In this document: positions 6,706-13,321 of the stretch, one piece after another
How the letters are laid out: the number at the start of each line of letters is the position of its first letter
How positions within the stretch are numbered: the stretch's first letter is position 1
NCBI GenBank assembly: GCA_910585635.1
Contig: CAJUFE010000075.1
Coordinates: 1-18,369, forward strand
Source of the DNA: an uncultured Lachnospiraceae bacterium
Lineage (GTDB): Bacteria; Bacillota; Clostridia; Lachnospirales; Lachnospiraceae
Direction: 5' to 3'
DNA length: 18,369 nucleotides
The notes under the pieces: generated by a model
The model's database searches: none
Told to the model about the DNA's origin: nothing
The model's input: only the letters and a program-made list of their open reading frames with translations
Position numbers and translations under genes: made by a program

Positions 6706-9426
6706 TTAGCGGATCTGGCCTTCCAATACCTTTGCCGCTTCTGCCAGAGCCCCGTCTACGCCGCCAGGGTCCTTGCCTCCGGCCTGGGCCATGTTCGGCC
6801 TTCCGCCGCCGCCGCCCCCTACCAGTCTGGCGATGCCCTTGATCAGGTTGCCCGCGTGCGCGCCCTTTGCCATAGCGCCCTCTGTAGCCGTAGCCATCAG
6901 GTTCACCTTCCCGTCGGTCACGGAAGCCAGGACGATCACGCCTTCCCCCAGCTTTTCCTTCAGCTGGTCGCCAAGGTCCCTTAAGCCGCTCATGTCGGCT
7001 CCGTCCACCTTGATCGCCAAAAGCTTCACGCCCTTGACCTCCCGGGTCTGTCCGGCGATATCTCCCACGGAATCCTTCGCCATCTTCGCCCGCAGCTTTT
7101 CATTCTCTGCGTGGAGGGCTTTGATCTCCTCCAGCATGGACCCGATCTTCGCCTTTAGATCGGCAGGCGTGGTCCGGGCCAGCTTGGCCGCTTCCAAAAG
7201 CTCGGCCTCTTCCTCCTGATAATGATCCATCAGACCCTGGGCGGTCAGCGCCTCGATCCGGCGCACATTGGCCGCGATGCCCGCCTCAGATAGGATCTTA
7301 AAGCAGGCGATCTGGCCTGTATCCGCCACATGGGTGCCGCCGCACAGCTCTGTGGAGAAGTCGCCCATGGAGACCACCCGCACCTTCTCGCCGTACTTCT
7401 CACCGAAAAGGGCCATGGCGCCGGTCTTTTTCGCTTCCTCAAGGCCCATGACGCGGGTCACCACCGGGAGAGCGGCCCGGATCTCTTCATTGACCATATC
7501 CTCTACCTTTTTAAGCTCCTCCGGGGTCATGGCGGAGAAATGGGTAAAGTCAAAACGGAGACGGTCCGGAGATACCAGGGAGCCGGCCTGCTCCACATGG
7601 TCGCCCAAGACCGTGCGGAGGGCTTTGTGCAGCAGATGGGTGGCGCTGTGGTTCTTTGCCGTAGCCATACGCCCGGCAGCGTCCGCCTTCGTGGTGACCT
7701 CCTGGCCGGTCTGCAGCATCCCCTGGACCATCACGCCCACATGGCCGATCTTGCCGCCCTGGAGCTTGATGGTGTCCTCCACCTTGAACTGCCCTTCCGC
7801 GCCTACGATCCATCCTGTATCGCCCTGCTGGCCGCCCATGGTGGCATACAGACTGGTCTCCTCCACGATCACCGTACCCCGCTGCCCGTCGGTCAGCGCC
7901 TCCACGATCTCGTCCTCTGTGGTCAGGACCGAGATCTTCGTCCTGTGTTCCAGATCGTCATAGCCCACAAAGGCGGAGGTGATCGCCGGATCGATCGACT
8001 GATAGACGGTCACATCGGCGCCCATGTAATTGGTGGTCTTCCGGGCGGCCTTGGCCTTCACCTTCTGCTCCTGCATGGCGGCGGCAAAGCCCTCCTCATC
8101 CACCTTGAGCCCCTTCTCCTCCAGGATCTCCCTGGTCAGGTCTACAGGGAAGCCGTAGGTGTCATATAATTTGAACGCGTTCTGGCCGGAAAGGGTGGCG
8201 GCGCCCTCCGCCTCCATCTCCCGCTCCATGTCCGCTAAGATCTCCATGCCCTGATCGATGGTCTTGTTGAACTTGTCCTCTTCCTCCGAGAGCACCTTGA
8301 AGATCATGGCTTTCTTCTCGTCCAGCTCCGGATAGCCGCCCTTGGACAGCTCGATCACCGTACGGCTCAAGTCCGCCAGGAACTTGCCCTCGATCCCCAG
8401 CTTCCTGCCGTGACGGGCCGCCCGGCGCAAAAGACGGCGGAGCACATAGCCCCGGCCCTCGTTGGAGGGCATGATGCCGTCGGAGATCATAAAGGTACAG
8501 GATTTGATATGGTCGGTGACGATGCGCAGGGACACATCCGTCTCCTCGTCAGCCTTATACTGCTTGTCCGACAGCTGGCACACCCTCTCTAGGAGAGCCC
8601 GGTTGGTGTCCACGGTGAACAGGGAATCATCATCCTGGATCACCACCGCCAGACGCTCCAAGCCCATGCCGGTATCGATGTTCTTATGCTCCAGCTCCGT
8701 ATAGTTGCCGTGGCCGTCATTATCGAACTGGGTAAAGACGTTGTTCCAGACCTCGATGTAACGGTCGCACTCACAGCCCACCGTACAGCCGGGCTTCCCG
8801 CAGCCATACCGCTCTCCCCGGTCGTAGTAGATCTCCGAACAGGGGCCGCAGGGACCGGAGCCATGCTCCCAGAAATTATCCTCCTTGCCGAAGCGGAAGA
8901 TCCGCTCCGCCGGGACCCCTACCTGCTCATTCCAGATGGCAAAGGCCTCGTCATCCTCCTGGTAGATCGAGGGGTACAGCCGCTCAGGATCTAACTTCAC
9001 CACACCGGTCAAAAACTCCCAGGACCAGTGGATGGCCTCCGTCTTAAAGTAATCCCCGAAGGAGAAGTTCCCCAGCATCTCAAAAAAGGTGCCGTGACGG
9101 TCCGTCTTGCCGATGTTCTCGATATCGCCGGTACGGATACACTTCTGACAGGTGGTCACCCGGGTCCTGGGGGGGATCTCCTGGCCGGTAAAATAAGGCT
9201 TTAAAGGCGCCATACCGGAGTTGATCAGCAGCAGGCTGTTATCATTATGAGGGACCAGGGAGAAGCTCTTCATCCGCAGATGGCCCTTGCTCTCGAAAAA
9301 GGCCAGGAACGCCTCTCGCAGTTCATTCACCCCAAAAGGGCGGTCTTTATCCAGGCCAGCCTCCTGCCATCCCTTATAGCGGGCGATCGCCTGGTCGTAC
9401 TTTAGAAAATCCTTATAATCTTCCAC
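6706..9426 (-). CDS. alaS: Alanyl-tRNA synthetase
   Basis: AlaRS charges tRNA-Ala with alanine in the cytoplasm and clears mischarged Ser/Gly-tRNA. The protein has 906 residues. The class II catalytic core spans about 33-275, with motif 2 around FFEMLGNFSFGDYFK (114-128) and motif 3 around GMGLERL (253-259). A clostridial Cys cluster (CGKPGCTVGCECD, 209-221) precedes RYIEVWN. The editing domain carries its zinc/active-site residues in HSATH (His593, His597) and CGGTH (Cys695, His699). The C-Ala domain ends with a glycine-rich GGGGGGRPNMAQAGG. About 30 residues precede the usual NELRE start. The start is a GTG at 9426, supported by GGAGGT 8 nt upstream. It follows the 41-codon ORF by 21 bp, and the pair shares one promoter. 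No T-box was seen. Confidence 0.98.
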   Translation of the reverse strand: MEDYKDFLKYDQAIARYKGWQEAGLDKDRPFGVNELREAFLAFFESKGHLRMKSFSLVPHNDNSLLLINSGMAPLKPYFTGQEIPPRTRVTTCQKCIRTGDIENIGKTDRHGTFFEMLGNFSFGDYFKTEAIHWSWEFLTGVVKLDPERLYPSIYQEDDEAFAIWNEQVGVPAERIFRFGKEDNFWEHGSGPCGPCSEIYYDRGERYGCGKPGCTVGCECDRYIEVWNNVFTQFDNDGHGNYTELEHKNIDTGMGLERLAVVIQDDDSLFTVDTNRALLERVCQLSDKQYKADEETDVSLRIVTDHIKSCTFMISDGIMPSNEGRGYVLRRLLRRAARHGRKLGIEGKFLADLSRTVIELSKGGYPELDEKKAMIFKVLSEEEDKFNKTIDQGMEILADMEREMEAEGAATLSGQNAFKLYDTYGFPVDLTREILEEKGLKVDEEGFAAAMQEQKVKAKAARKTTNYMGADVTVYQSIDPAITSAFVGYDDLEHRTKISVLTTEDEIVEALTDGQRGTVIVEETSLYATMGGQQGDTGWIVGAEGQFKVEDTIKLQGGKIGHVGVMVQGMLQTGQEVTTKADAAGRMATAKNHSATHLLHKALRTVLGDHVEQAGSLVSPDRLRFDFTHFSAMTPEELKKVEDMVNEEIRAALPVVTRVMGLEEAKKTGAMALFGEKYGEKVRVVSMGDFSTELCGGTHVADTGQIACFKILSEAGIAANVRRIEALTAQGLMDHYQEEEAELLEAAKLARTTPADLKAKIGSMLEEIKALHAENEKLRAKMAKDSVGDIAGQTREVKGVKLLAIKVDGADMSGLRDLGDQLKEKLGEGVIVLASVTDGKVNLMATATEGAMAKGAHAGNLIKGIARLVGGGGGGRPNMAQAGGKDPGGVDGALAEAAKVLEGQIR

Positions 9427-9447
9427 CTTAAGCTACCTCCAAACTCA

Positions 9448-9573
9448 TCAGCCCTGTCCCGCGCTTTTTTTGTCCCGATATTTCTTCCCTAAAATGATCC
9501 CCAAATAGGCGATCGCGCCAAAACAGATGACTTTGATCCCATAAAATATAAAATTCGCTAAGATGTTAACCAT
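9448..9573 (-). CDS. Small single-span membrane protein upstream of alaS (41 aa)
   Basis: This frame is short but well supported. An ATG at 9573 is preceded by a strong AGAGGAGGA site 7 nt upstream, and 41 codons end in TGA at 9448. The protein is a hydrophobic helix (about residues 4-30, with NFIFYGIKVICFGAIAYLGI) followed by a basic tail, GKKYRDKKSAGQG. This topology suits a single-pass protein with its C-terminus in the cytoplasm. A sigma-A promoter lies 33 bp upstream of the ATG, so this ORF is the first gene of the alaS transcript. Its function is unknown. It could be a genuine small membrane protein, or its translation could serve to regulate alaS. Confidence 0.8.
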   Translation of the reverse strand: MVNILANFIFYGIKVICFGAIAYLGIILGKKYRDKKSAGQG

Positions 9574-9613
9574 ACAAAACTCCTCCTCTAGGATACATGA
9601 TCATACGCATACT

Positions 9614-9642
9614 ATGATAGCATAGGCAAATTGGATCTTCAA
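9614..9642 (-). promoter_or_regulatory. Sigma-A promoter of the small ORF-alaS unit
   Basis: On the minus strand, TTGAAG (9637-9642), a 17-bp spacer and TATCAT (9614-9619) with TGC just before it form an extended -10 promoter. The start of transcription would fall near 9607, about 33 nt before the small ORF. That leader is too short for a T-box. Confidence 0.78.
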
Positions 9643-9652
9643 GCATAAAAGT

Positions 9653-9677
9653 CAAAAAGCCCGCTGAAAACAGCGGG
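9653..9677 (-). terminator. Rho-independent terminator downstream of the LprI-like gene
   Basis: A perfect 7-bp stem (cccgctg / cagcggg) with a 4-nt loop is followed on the minus strand by CTTTTTGACTTTT. It closes transcription from the LprI-like gene after it has read through repeat copy 2, just upstream of the small ORF-alaS promoter. Confidence 0.88.
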
Positions 9678-9737
9678 GGCGGTCACTGTCCACTCCTACG
9701 CCAAGGAGTCTTATTGCATAGATATGTCATGAGGGGG

Positions 9738-9884
9738 CCGCTCCGGGAGGGGCATGTCACAACAGGACGCGCTCTCGCTCCGACCGGAACGTAGCGGATG
9801 CTAGGCTCGAAAAGACCTCGCCAAGCACCGACGTTCCGCTAGGGTCCTTTATGTGACATGCCCCTCCCTCCGCTACTTTATGGG
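9738..9884 (+). repeat. Interspersed palindromic repeat family 1, complete copy 2
   Basis: This 147-bp element has terminal inverted repeats. The 16 bases at 9745-9760 (gggaggggcatgtcac) are the exact reverse complement of 9853-9868, extendable outward to 21 bp with 3 mismatches. Nested stems follow inside: aggac/gtcct (9764-9768 with 9844-9848), cggaacgt/acgttccg (9785-9792 with 9831-9838) and tgct-ggc/gcc-agca (9798-9805 with 9820-9827). The whole element can fold into one long hairpin on either strand. It resembles copies at 1-80 and 18317-18369. It encodes nothing and lies between the LprI-like gene and its terminator. It is MITE- or REP-like; no transposase was seen and no clear target duplication was found. 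Confidence 0.88.
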
Positions 9885-9915
9885 TACCCTTCGGTCATAC
9901 GGAACGCCCAAACAC

Positions 9916-10938
9916 CTATCGGTACAGGTCCACCAGCTCGTAGACCCGCTCCCGGGTCGAGGCGGCTATGGAGGCGGTGTACTCCACATTTTCCATGGAG
10001 CCGCTGTTCTTTCTGGAGGCTTCCTGGGCTGCGATATCCCGCTCGATGATCCAGGTCTGCTGCTCCTCTCTGAGGGCGTCGCCTGCCTCCTCATCCAGAG
10101 AGGAGATCAGGAGGGAATAGACTGCCTCCAGCTCGCGTTCCCAGATCCGCTGCTCTGTCTTCGCCGCGGACTTGACGGACTGGACCGTGTTCTCTGTCTC
10201 CGCGCTGCGCATCCGCTGGATCTGGGCGTCCAGCTCAGGGAGACGGTACAGATAGGCCTCCAGCTTGACGCGGTAATCCTCTGCGGTATCCGCAGCTCCC
10301 TCTGTCAGGACCGCCTCTTCTTCCACTTTTTCCTCAGCTGCGGCGCCAGGGCTCCCGGCTGTGAGCGCAGGCGTACCCATGGAAGCCTGGGACGACGCAG
10401 CGCCTCCCATCCCCTGGGCAAGGCTATCCTGGAGCTGGGCATCCGCCACGCCAGAGAGCGGGGCGCTCCCGGCTGTATCGCTCCCTTGGAGACCTGCGGC
10501 CTTCCTGGCGCTCCCGTCTGCCCCGGCGGCATCATCGGCCGCGGTATCCGGCCCGGCGCTCACGGTATCCCCGGTATCCATCCCGGCTGCGCTGCCCGGC
10601 CCGCCATCCGGCCCCGGCAGGGCCTCCTGTCCCGGATCTGTGGCTGCCGCCATGGCGGGTTCATCGCCGTTCTTTGCTGTCTGTCCGGCCCCGGCGGCGG
10701 CCTGCCTTCTGTCTGCCGTACCGGCTCCGGCCACAGCAGAAAAAGGCAGGGCTCCTTCTGCCTCCATCGGCTCCTCTTCTGCCTCTTCCAGCGCCCCCTC
10801 CTCTCCCGGCTGGGCCAGACCTGCCATATCCATCTGCGTGCGCTTATTGGAAACATATGCATCTGTGAACTTCGTGATCCCCATCCCGGTGACGACGATC
10901 CCCAGGATCACCGCCCATATCTTAAGCTCTCGTCTCAT
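9916..10938 (-). CDS. Membrane-anchored protein with C-terminal LprI-like (DUF1311) domain
   Basis: This 340-residue protein has three parts. An N-terminal signal-anchor occupies about residues 7-25 (IWAVILGIVVTGMGITKF). A low-complexity linker rich in Ala, Gly, Glu, Asp and Pro covers about 35-225. A helical C-terminal domain covers about 230-340, with the LprI/DUF1311 pattern WERELEAVYSLL, LREEQQTWIIERD and TRERVYELVDLY. LprI proteins are named for lysozyme inhibition in mycobacteria; that function cannot be assumed here. The cysteines usual in the family are replaced by Ala. The domain most likely lies outside the membrane. The ATG at 10938 is preferred over a TTG at 10956, but neither has a visible Shine-Dalgarno site. 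It lies 72 bp after rnhA. Confidence 0.75.
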   Translation of the reverse strand: MRRELKIWAVILGIVVTGMGITKFTDAYVSNKRTQMDMAGLAQPGEEGALEEAEEEPMEAEGALPFSAVAGAGTADRRQAAAGAGQTAKNGDEPAMAAATDPGQEALPGPDGGPGSAAGMDTGDTVSAGPDTAADDAAGADGSARKAAGLQGSDTAGSAPLSGVADAQLQDSLAQGMGGAASSQASMGTPALTAGSPGAAAEEKVEEEAVLTEGAADTAEDYRVKLEAYLYRLPELDAQIQRMRSAETENTVQSVKSAAKTEQRIWERELEAVYSLLISSLDEEAGDALREEQQTWIIERDIAAQEASRKNSGSMENVEYTASIAASTRERVYELVDLYR

Positions 10939-11010
10939 AAGATTAAGATAGCACAAAGTCCGGGGAAAAGGAATAGCAAAAAGGAAGACGTAATATTTTG
11001 TAAACTTTCC

Positions 11011-11493
11011 TTAAGATAGACAGCCCGGATCCTCCTCCAGACGGTCCCCGTCCGCCGCCGAGGTGGCCAGCTTATCGCACCGCTCATTCTGGGGATGGCC
11101 CGCATGGCCCTTTACCCAGATGAAGGTGACCTGGTGTGGCTCCTTGGCTTTTAAGAGCCGCTTCCAGAGGTCCACGTTCTTCACCGGCCCGCTCCTGCCC
11201 CGCTGCCAGTCCTTGGCCACCCAGTTCTCGATCCAGTGCTGGTTAAAAGCATCCACCAGATACTTCGAATCGGAATACAGCTCGACCTGACAGGGACGGG
11301 TGAGAGCCTCCAGACCCATGATCGCCGCCAAAAGCTCCATCCGGTTATTGGTTGTCCGCTTAAAGCCCCCAGAGAGCGTCTTCTCATGGAGCTCCCCTCT
11401 CTGGTCTACAAAATGCAGGATAGTCCCGTAGCCCCCCGGTCCGTCCGGGTTGCCTCTGGCAGAACCATCCGTGTAGATCTGTACCTTTCCCAT
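11011..11493 (-). CDS. rnhA: Ribonuclease HI
   Basis: RNase HI cuts the RNA strand of RNA-DNA hybrids in the cytoplasm (R-loops and primer remnants). The protein has 160 residues, and every catalytic residue of the family is present: Asp9 in YTDGSARGNP, Glu53 in TNNRMEL, Asp75 in YSDSKYL, His130 in VKGHAGH and Asp140 in NERCD. It closely follows the E. coli RnhA fold, including the WVAKDWQRGR basic protrusion. The ATG at 11493 is preceded by AAGGAAG with a rather long spacing. Repeat family 2 copy A lies in the gap between spoIVA and this gene, so it falls in the 5' region of the rnhA message. Confidence 0.97.
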   Translation of the reverse strand: MGKVQIYTDGSARGNPDGPGGYGTILHFVDQRGELHEKTLSGGFKRTTNNRMELLAAIMGLEALTRPCQVELYSDSKYLVDAFNQHWIENWVAKDWQRGRSGPVKNVDLWKRLLKAKEPHQVTFIWVKGHAGHPQNERCDKLATSAADGDRLEEDPGCLS

Positions 11494-11527
11494 GGGTTTT
11501 CTCTTCCTTTCTGTCCTTACTGTGAGA

Positions 11528-11613
11528 GCCGCCGGACAGGCGGCCTGCGTTCAGGTATGCCAAGTGCGCCCGCCGGTCTTTTCTGTGTGGCGGTGCGGCC
11601 GTTGCCGGGGGCA
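11528..11613 (-). repeat. Repeat family 2, copy A (spoIVA-rnhA gap)
   Basis: About 86 bp align with copy B at 13213-13299. The 19 bases at 11556-11574 are identical to 13241-13259, followed by a shared ttttctgtgtgg. A 6-bp stem with a 5-nt loop is formed by 11528-11533 and 11539-11544. The 12 bases ttactgtgagag occur at both 11517-11528 and 11621-11632. The second occurrence leads into tcctgccgcc, as at the edge of copy B, so a partial second unit seems to abut this copy. Confidence 0.85.
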
Positions 11614-11656
11614 TGAAGGTTTACTGTGAGAGTCCTGCCGCCAGATCCCTGAACGA

Positions 11657-13132
11657 TCAGATGATGATGCAGATCATCCCCCCGTTGCTGTCATTGATGA
11701 TCTTCTGCATGGTGTCCTGGAGCTTTAGCTGGCTCTCGTCGGTGAGCTGGGAGATCTTGGCGTGGATCCCGTCCCCTACGATCTGTTCGATGGATTTCCC
11801 GAAGATATTCGCATCCCAGATCCCGTCCTGGTCCTCCCTGGCACATTCCTTGATGTAGGTGATCAGGTCCTGGGCCTGCTGCTCGCTGCCCACGATCGGC
11901 GCGATCTCTGTCTGGATCTGGGCCTTGATCATATGGATCGAGGGCGCTTCCGCCTTGATCTTCACACCGTATTTGTTCCCGTGACGGATGACCTGAGGCT
12001 CATCCAGCAAGATCTCCGAGCGGTCCGGGGTGACGGCGCCATAGCCCTTGAGCCGCACCTGGCTCACCGCGTCCTGCACCTTCTCGTATTCTCGCTGCAT
12101 CTTGGATAAGTTCTCCAGGGTCTGCATCAGCTGGTACTCCCCTTCGATGGGAAGACCGGTGAAATCACTGAGGATCTGGTAGTAGCAGTCGTCCCCCATC
12201 ACCACGTTCATGGATACCCGTCCGCTGGCCATATCCAGCTGATCCAGCCGCATCTCCCGCATATGGTCTGTCTGGATCCCTTCCCCGCAGCCAGCGGCGT
12301 CCTTCATCTGATCCACCCGGCTCAGCACCTGCTTTGCCGCCTCCACCACCTGGGCCTTCACCGGGTGGGTGCTGGGCAGGATCTCCAGCCATTTGGGGAT
12401 GGAGAAGTCCAGGCGCACCACAGGAAATTCCATCAGCACCTTTTCCAGGATGTGGTACACGTCCTCTTTCTTCAGCTGCTCACAGTTCACCGGCATCACC
12501 GTGACCCCATATTCCTCCTCCATGGCCTCCGCCAGTGCCGTGGTCTCATCGGAATAAGGCCGCACGGAGTTCAAGAGCACGATAAAGGGCTTGTGGAGAG
12601 CTTTAAGCTCATCGATGGCGGTCTGCTCCGCCGCTATGTAGTTTGGCCGCTTCAGGTCCCCGAAGGAGCCGTCACAGGTCACCACCACCCCGATGGTGGA
12701 ATGGTCCGTGATCACCTTCCGCGTGCCGATCTCCGCCGCCTTGGTGAAGGGGATCTCCGTCTCGGACCATGGGGTCTTCACCATCCGCTCCGCGTCATTT
12801 TCGATGTGGCCCGCCGCCCCGTCCACCATAAAGCCCACGCAGTCGATCAGCCGCACCTTCACCGAGATCCCGTCCCCCAGCTGGACCTGGGCCGCGTCCT
12901 TGGGGATGAACTTAGGCTCCGTGGTCATCACCGTCTTTCCGGCGGCGCTCTGGGGGAGCTCATCCCGGCTTAAGTTCCGGCTGTTCTCATCCTCCATGAA
13001 GGGCAGCACCAAAAGCTCCATGAACCGCTTGATAAAGGTGGATTTTCCCGTCCGGACAGGCCCCACCACACCCAGATAGATCTCGCCCTTGGTCCGGGCT
13101 TCCATATCCCTGTATACATGAAAATCGGCCAT
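11657..13132 (-). CDS. spoIVA: Stage IV sporulation protein A (spore coat morphogenetic ATPase)
   Basis: SpoIVA polymerises by ATP hydrolysis on the outer forespore membrane and forms the base on which coat and cortex assembly depend. The protein has 491 residues, against 492 in B. subtilis. Walker A is GPVRTGKST (24-32), with Lys30 at the position known in B. subtilis. The TRAFAC-like switch region includes LIDCVGFMVDGAAGH, and the NSVRPYS segment follows. The middle and C-terminal assembly domains are complete and end in the typical hydrophobic GGMICIII. The ATG has GGGGG 7 nt upstream. A candidate sigma-E promoter lies about 30 bp upstream. Copies of repeat family 2 flank the gene on both sides. 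Confidence 0.98.
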   Translation of the reverse strand: MADFHVYRDMEARTKGEIYLGVVGPVRTGKSTFIKRFMELLVLPFMEDENSRNLSRDELPQSAAGKTVMTTEPKFIPKDAAQVQLGDGISVKVRLIDCVGFMVDGAAGHIENDAERMVKTPWSETEIPFTKAAEIGTRKVITDHSTIGVVVTCDGSFGDLKRPNYIAAEQTAIDELKALHKPFIVLLNSVRPYSDETTALAEAMEEEYGVTVMPVNCEQLKKEDVYHILEKVLMEFPVVRLDFSIPKWLEILPSTHPVKAQVVEAAKQVLSRVDQMKDAAGCGEGIQTDHMREMRLDQLDMASGRVSMNVVMGDDCYYQILSDFTGLPIEGEYQLMQTLENLSKMQREYEKVQDAVSQVRLKGYGAVTPDRSEILLDEPQVIRHGNKYGVKIKAEAPSIHMIKAQIQTEIAPIVGSEQQAQDLITYIKECAREDQDGIWDANIFGKSIEQIVGDGIHAKISQLTDESQLKLQDTMQKIINDSNGGMICIII

Positions 13133-13160
13133 AAAAATACCCCCTTGCTATGCTGATACC

Positions 13161-13189
13161 AATATATGCAAGGAGGTATCCTTTCATGC
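13161..13189 (-). promoter_or_regulatory. spoIVA: Candidate sigma-E promoter of spoIVA
   Basis: On the minus strand, GCATGAA (13183-13189), a 14-bp spacer and CATATATT (13161-13168) resemble the mother-cell sigma-E consensus (-10 CATACAAT; six of eight match). The position, about 30 bp before the start codon, fits. spoIVA is a known sigma-E gene in B. subtilis. The -35 match is moderate. Confidence 0.45.
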
Positions 13190-13212
13190 GAGCTCTTTAC
13201 TTTGAATGTCCT

Positions 13213-13299
13213 GCCGCCGACCAAGCAGCCTGGATCTAGATATGCCAAGTGCGCCCGCCAGCCTTTTCTGTGTGGTGGCGCGTCCGCTGCCGGGCGCAT
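13213..13299 (-). repeat. Repeat family 2, copy B (livF-spoIVA gap)
   Basis: This is the second copy of the element at 11528-11613, in the same orientation, 22 bp after the livF stop and just upstream of the candidate spoIVA promoter. On the minus strand its stem reads GCTGCT-TGGTC-GGCGGC. Compared with copy A, two C-to-T changes turn G-C pairs into G-U pairs, so the stem is kept in minus-strand RNA but broken on the plus strand. Beyond the aligned part, the agtaaa box seen in copy A also follows (13196-13201). Confidence 0.85.
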
Positions 13300-13321
13300 G
13301 GAGGTCCACCTTGGATGTCTT

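Noticed and set aside
6709..9426. AlaX-type editing protein or split AlaRS
   Set aside because: The single frame holds the full catalytic core, editing domain and C-Ala domain in order, so it is one normal full-length AlaRS.
9738..9884. Reading the palindromic element as a rho-independent terminator
   Set aside because: Neither side has a T-run, and a proper terminator follows at 9653-9677 on the same strand. The sequence is also repeated elsewhere, which a simple terminator would not be.
9853..11019. 388-codon plus-strand ORF
   Set aside because: It is antisense to the LprI-like gene. That gene's GC-rich, Ala/Gly-rich codons leave the opposite strand open. The product is rich in Pro, Gly, His and Cys with no domain.
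12987..13187. 66-codon minus-strand ORF starting at an ATG just before spoIVA
   Set aside because: It has no good ribosome site, overlaps the candidate promoter and the first 146 bp of spoIVA in a different frame, and shows no recognisable domain.
12970..13299. Minus-strand ORF starting in repeat family 2 copy B (begins MRPAADAPPHRK)
   Set aside because: A similar peptide appears from copy A (11384-11614). In the same frame, most differences between the copies change the amino acid and the frame is later shifted, so the likeness comes from the DNA repeat. Both ORFs then run over real genes in another frame.
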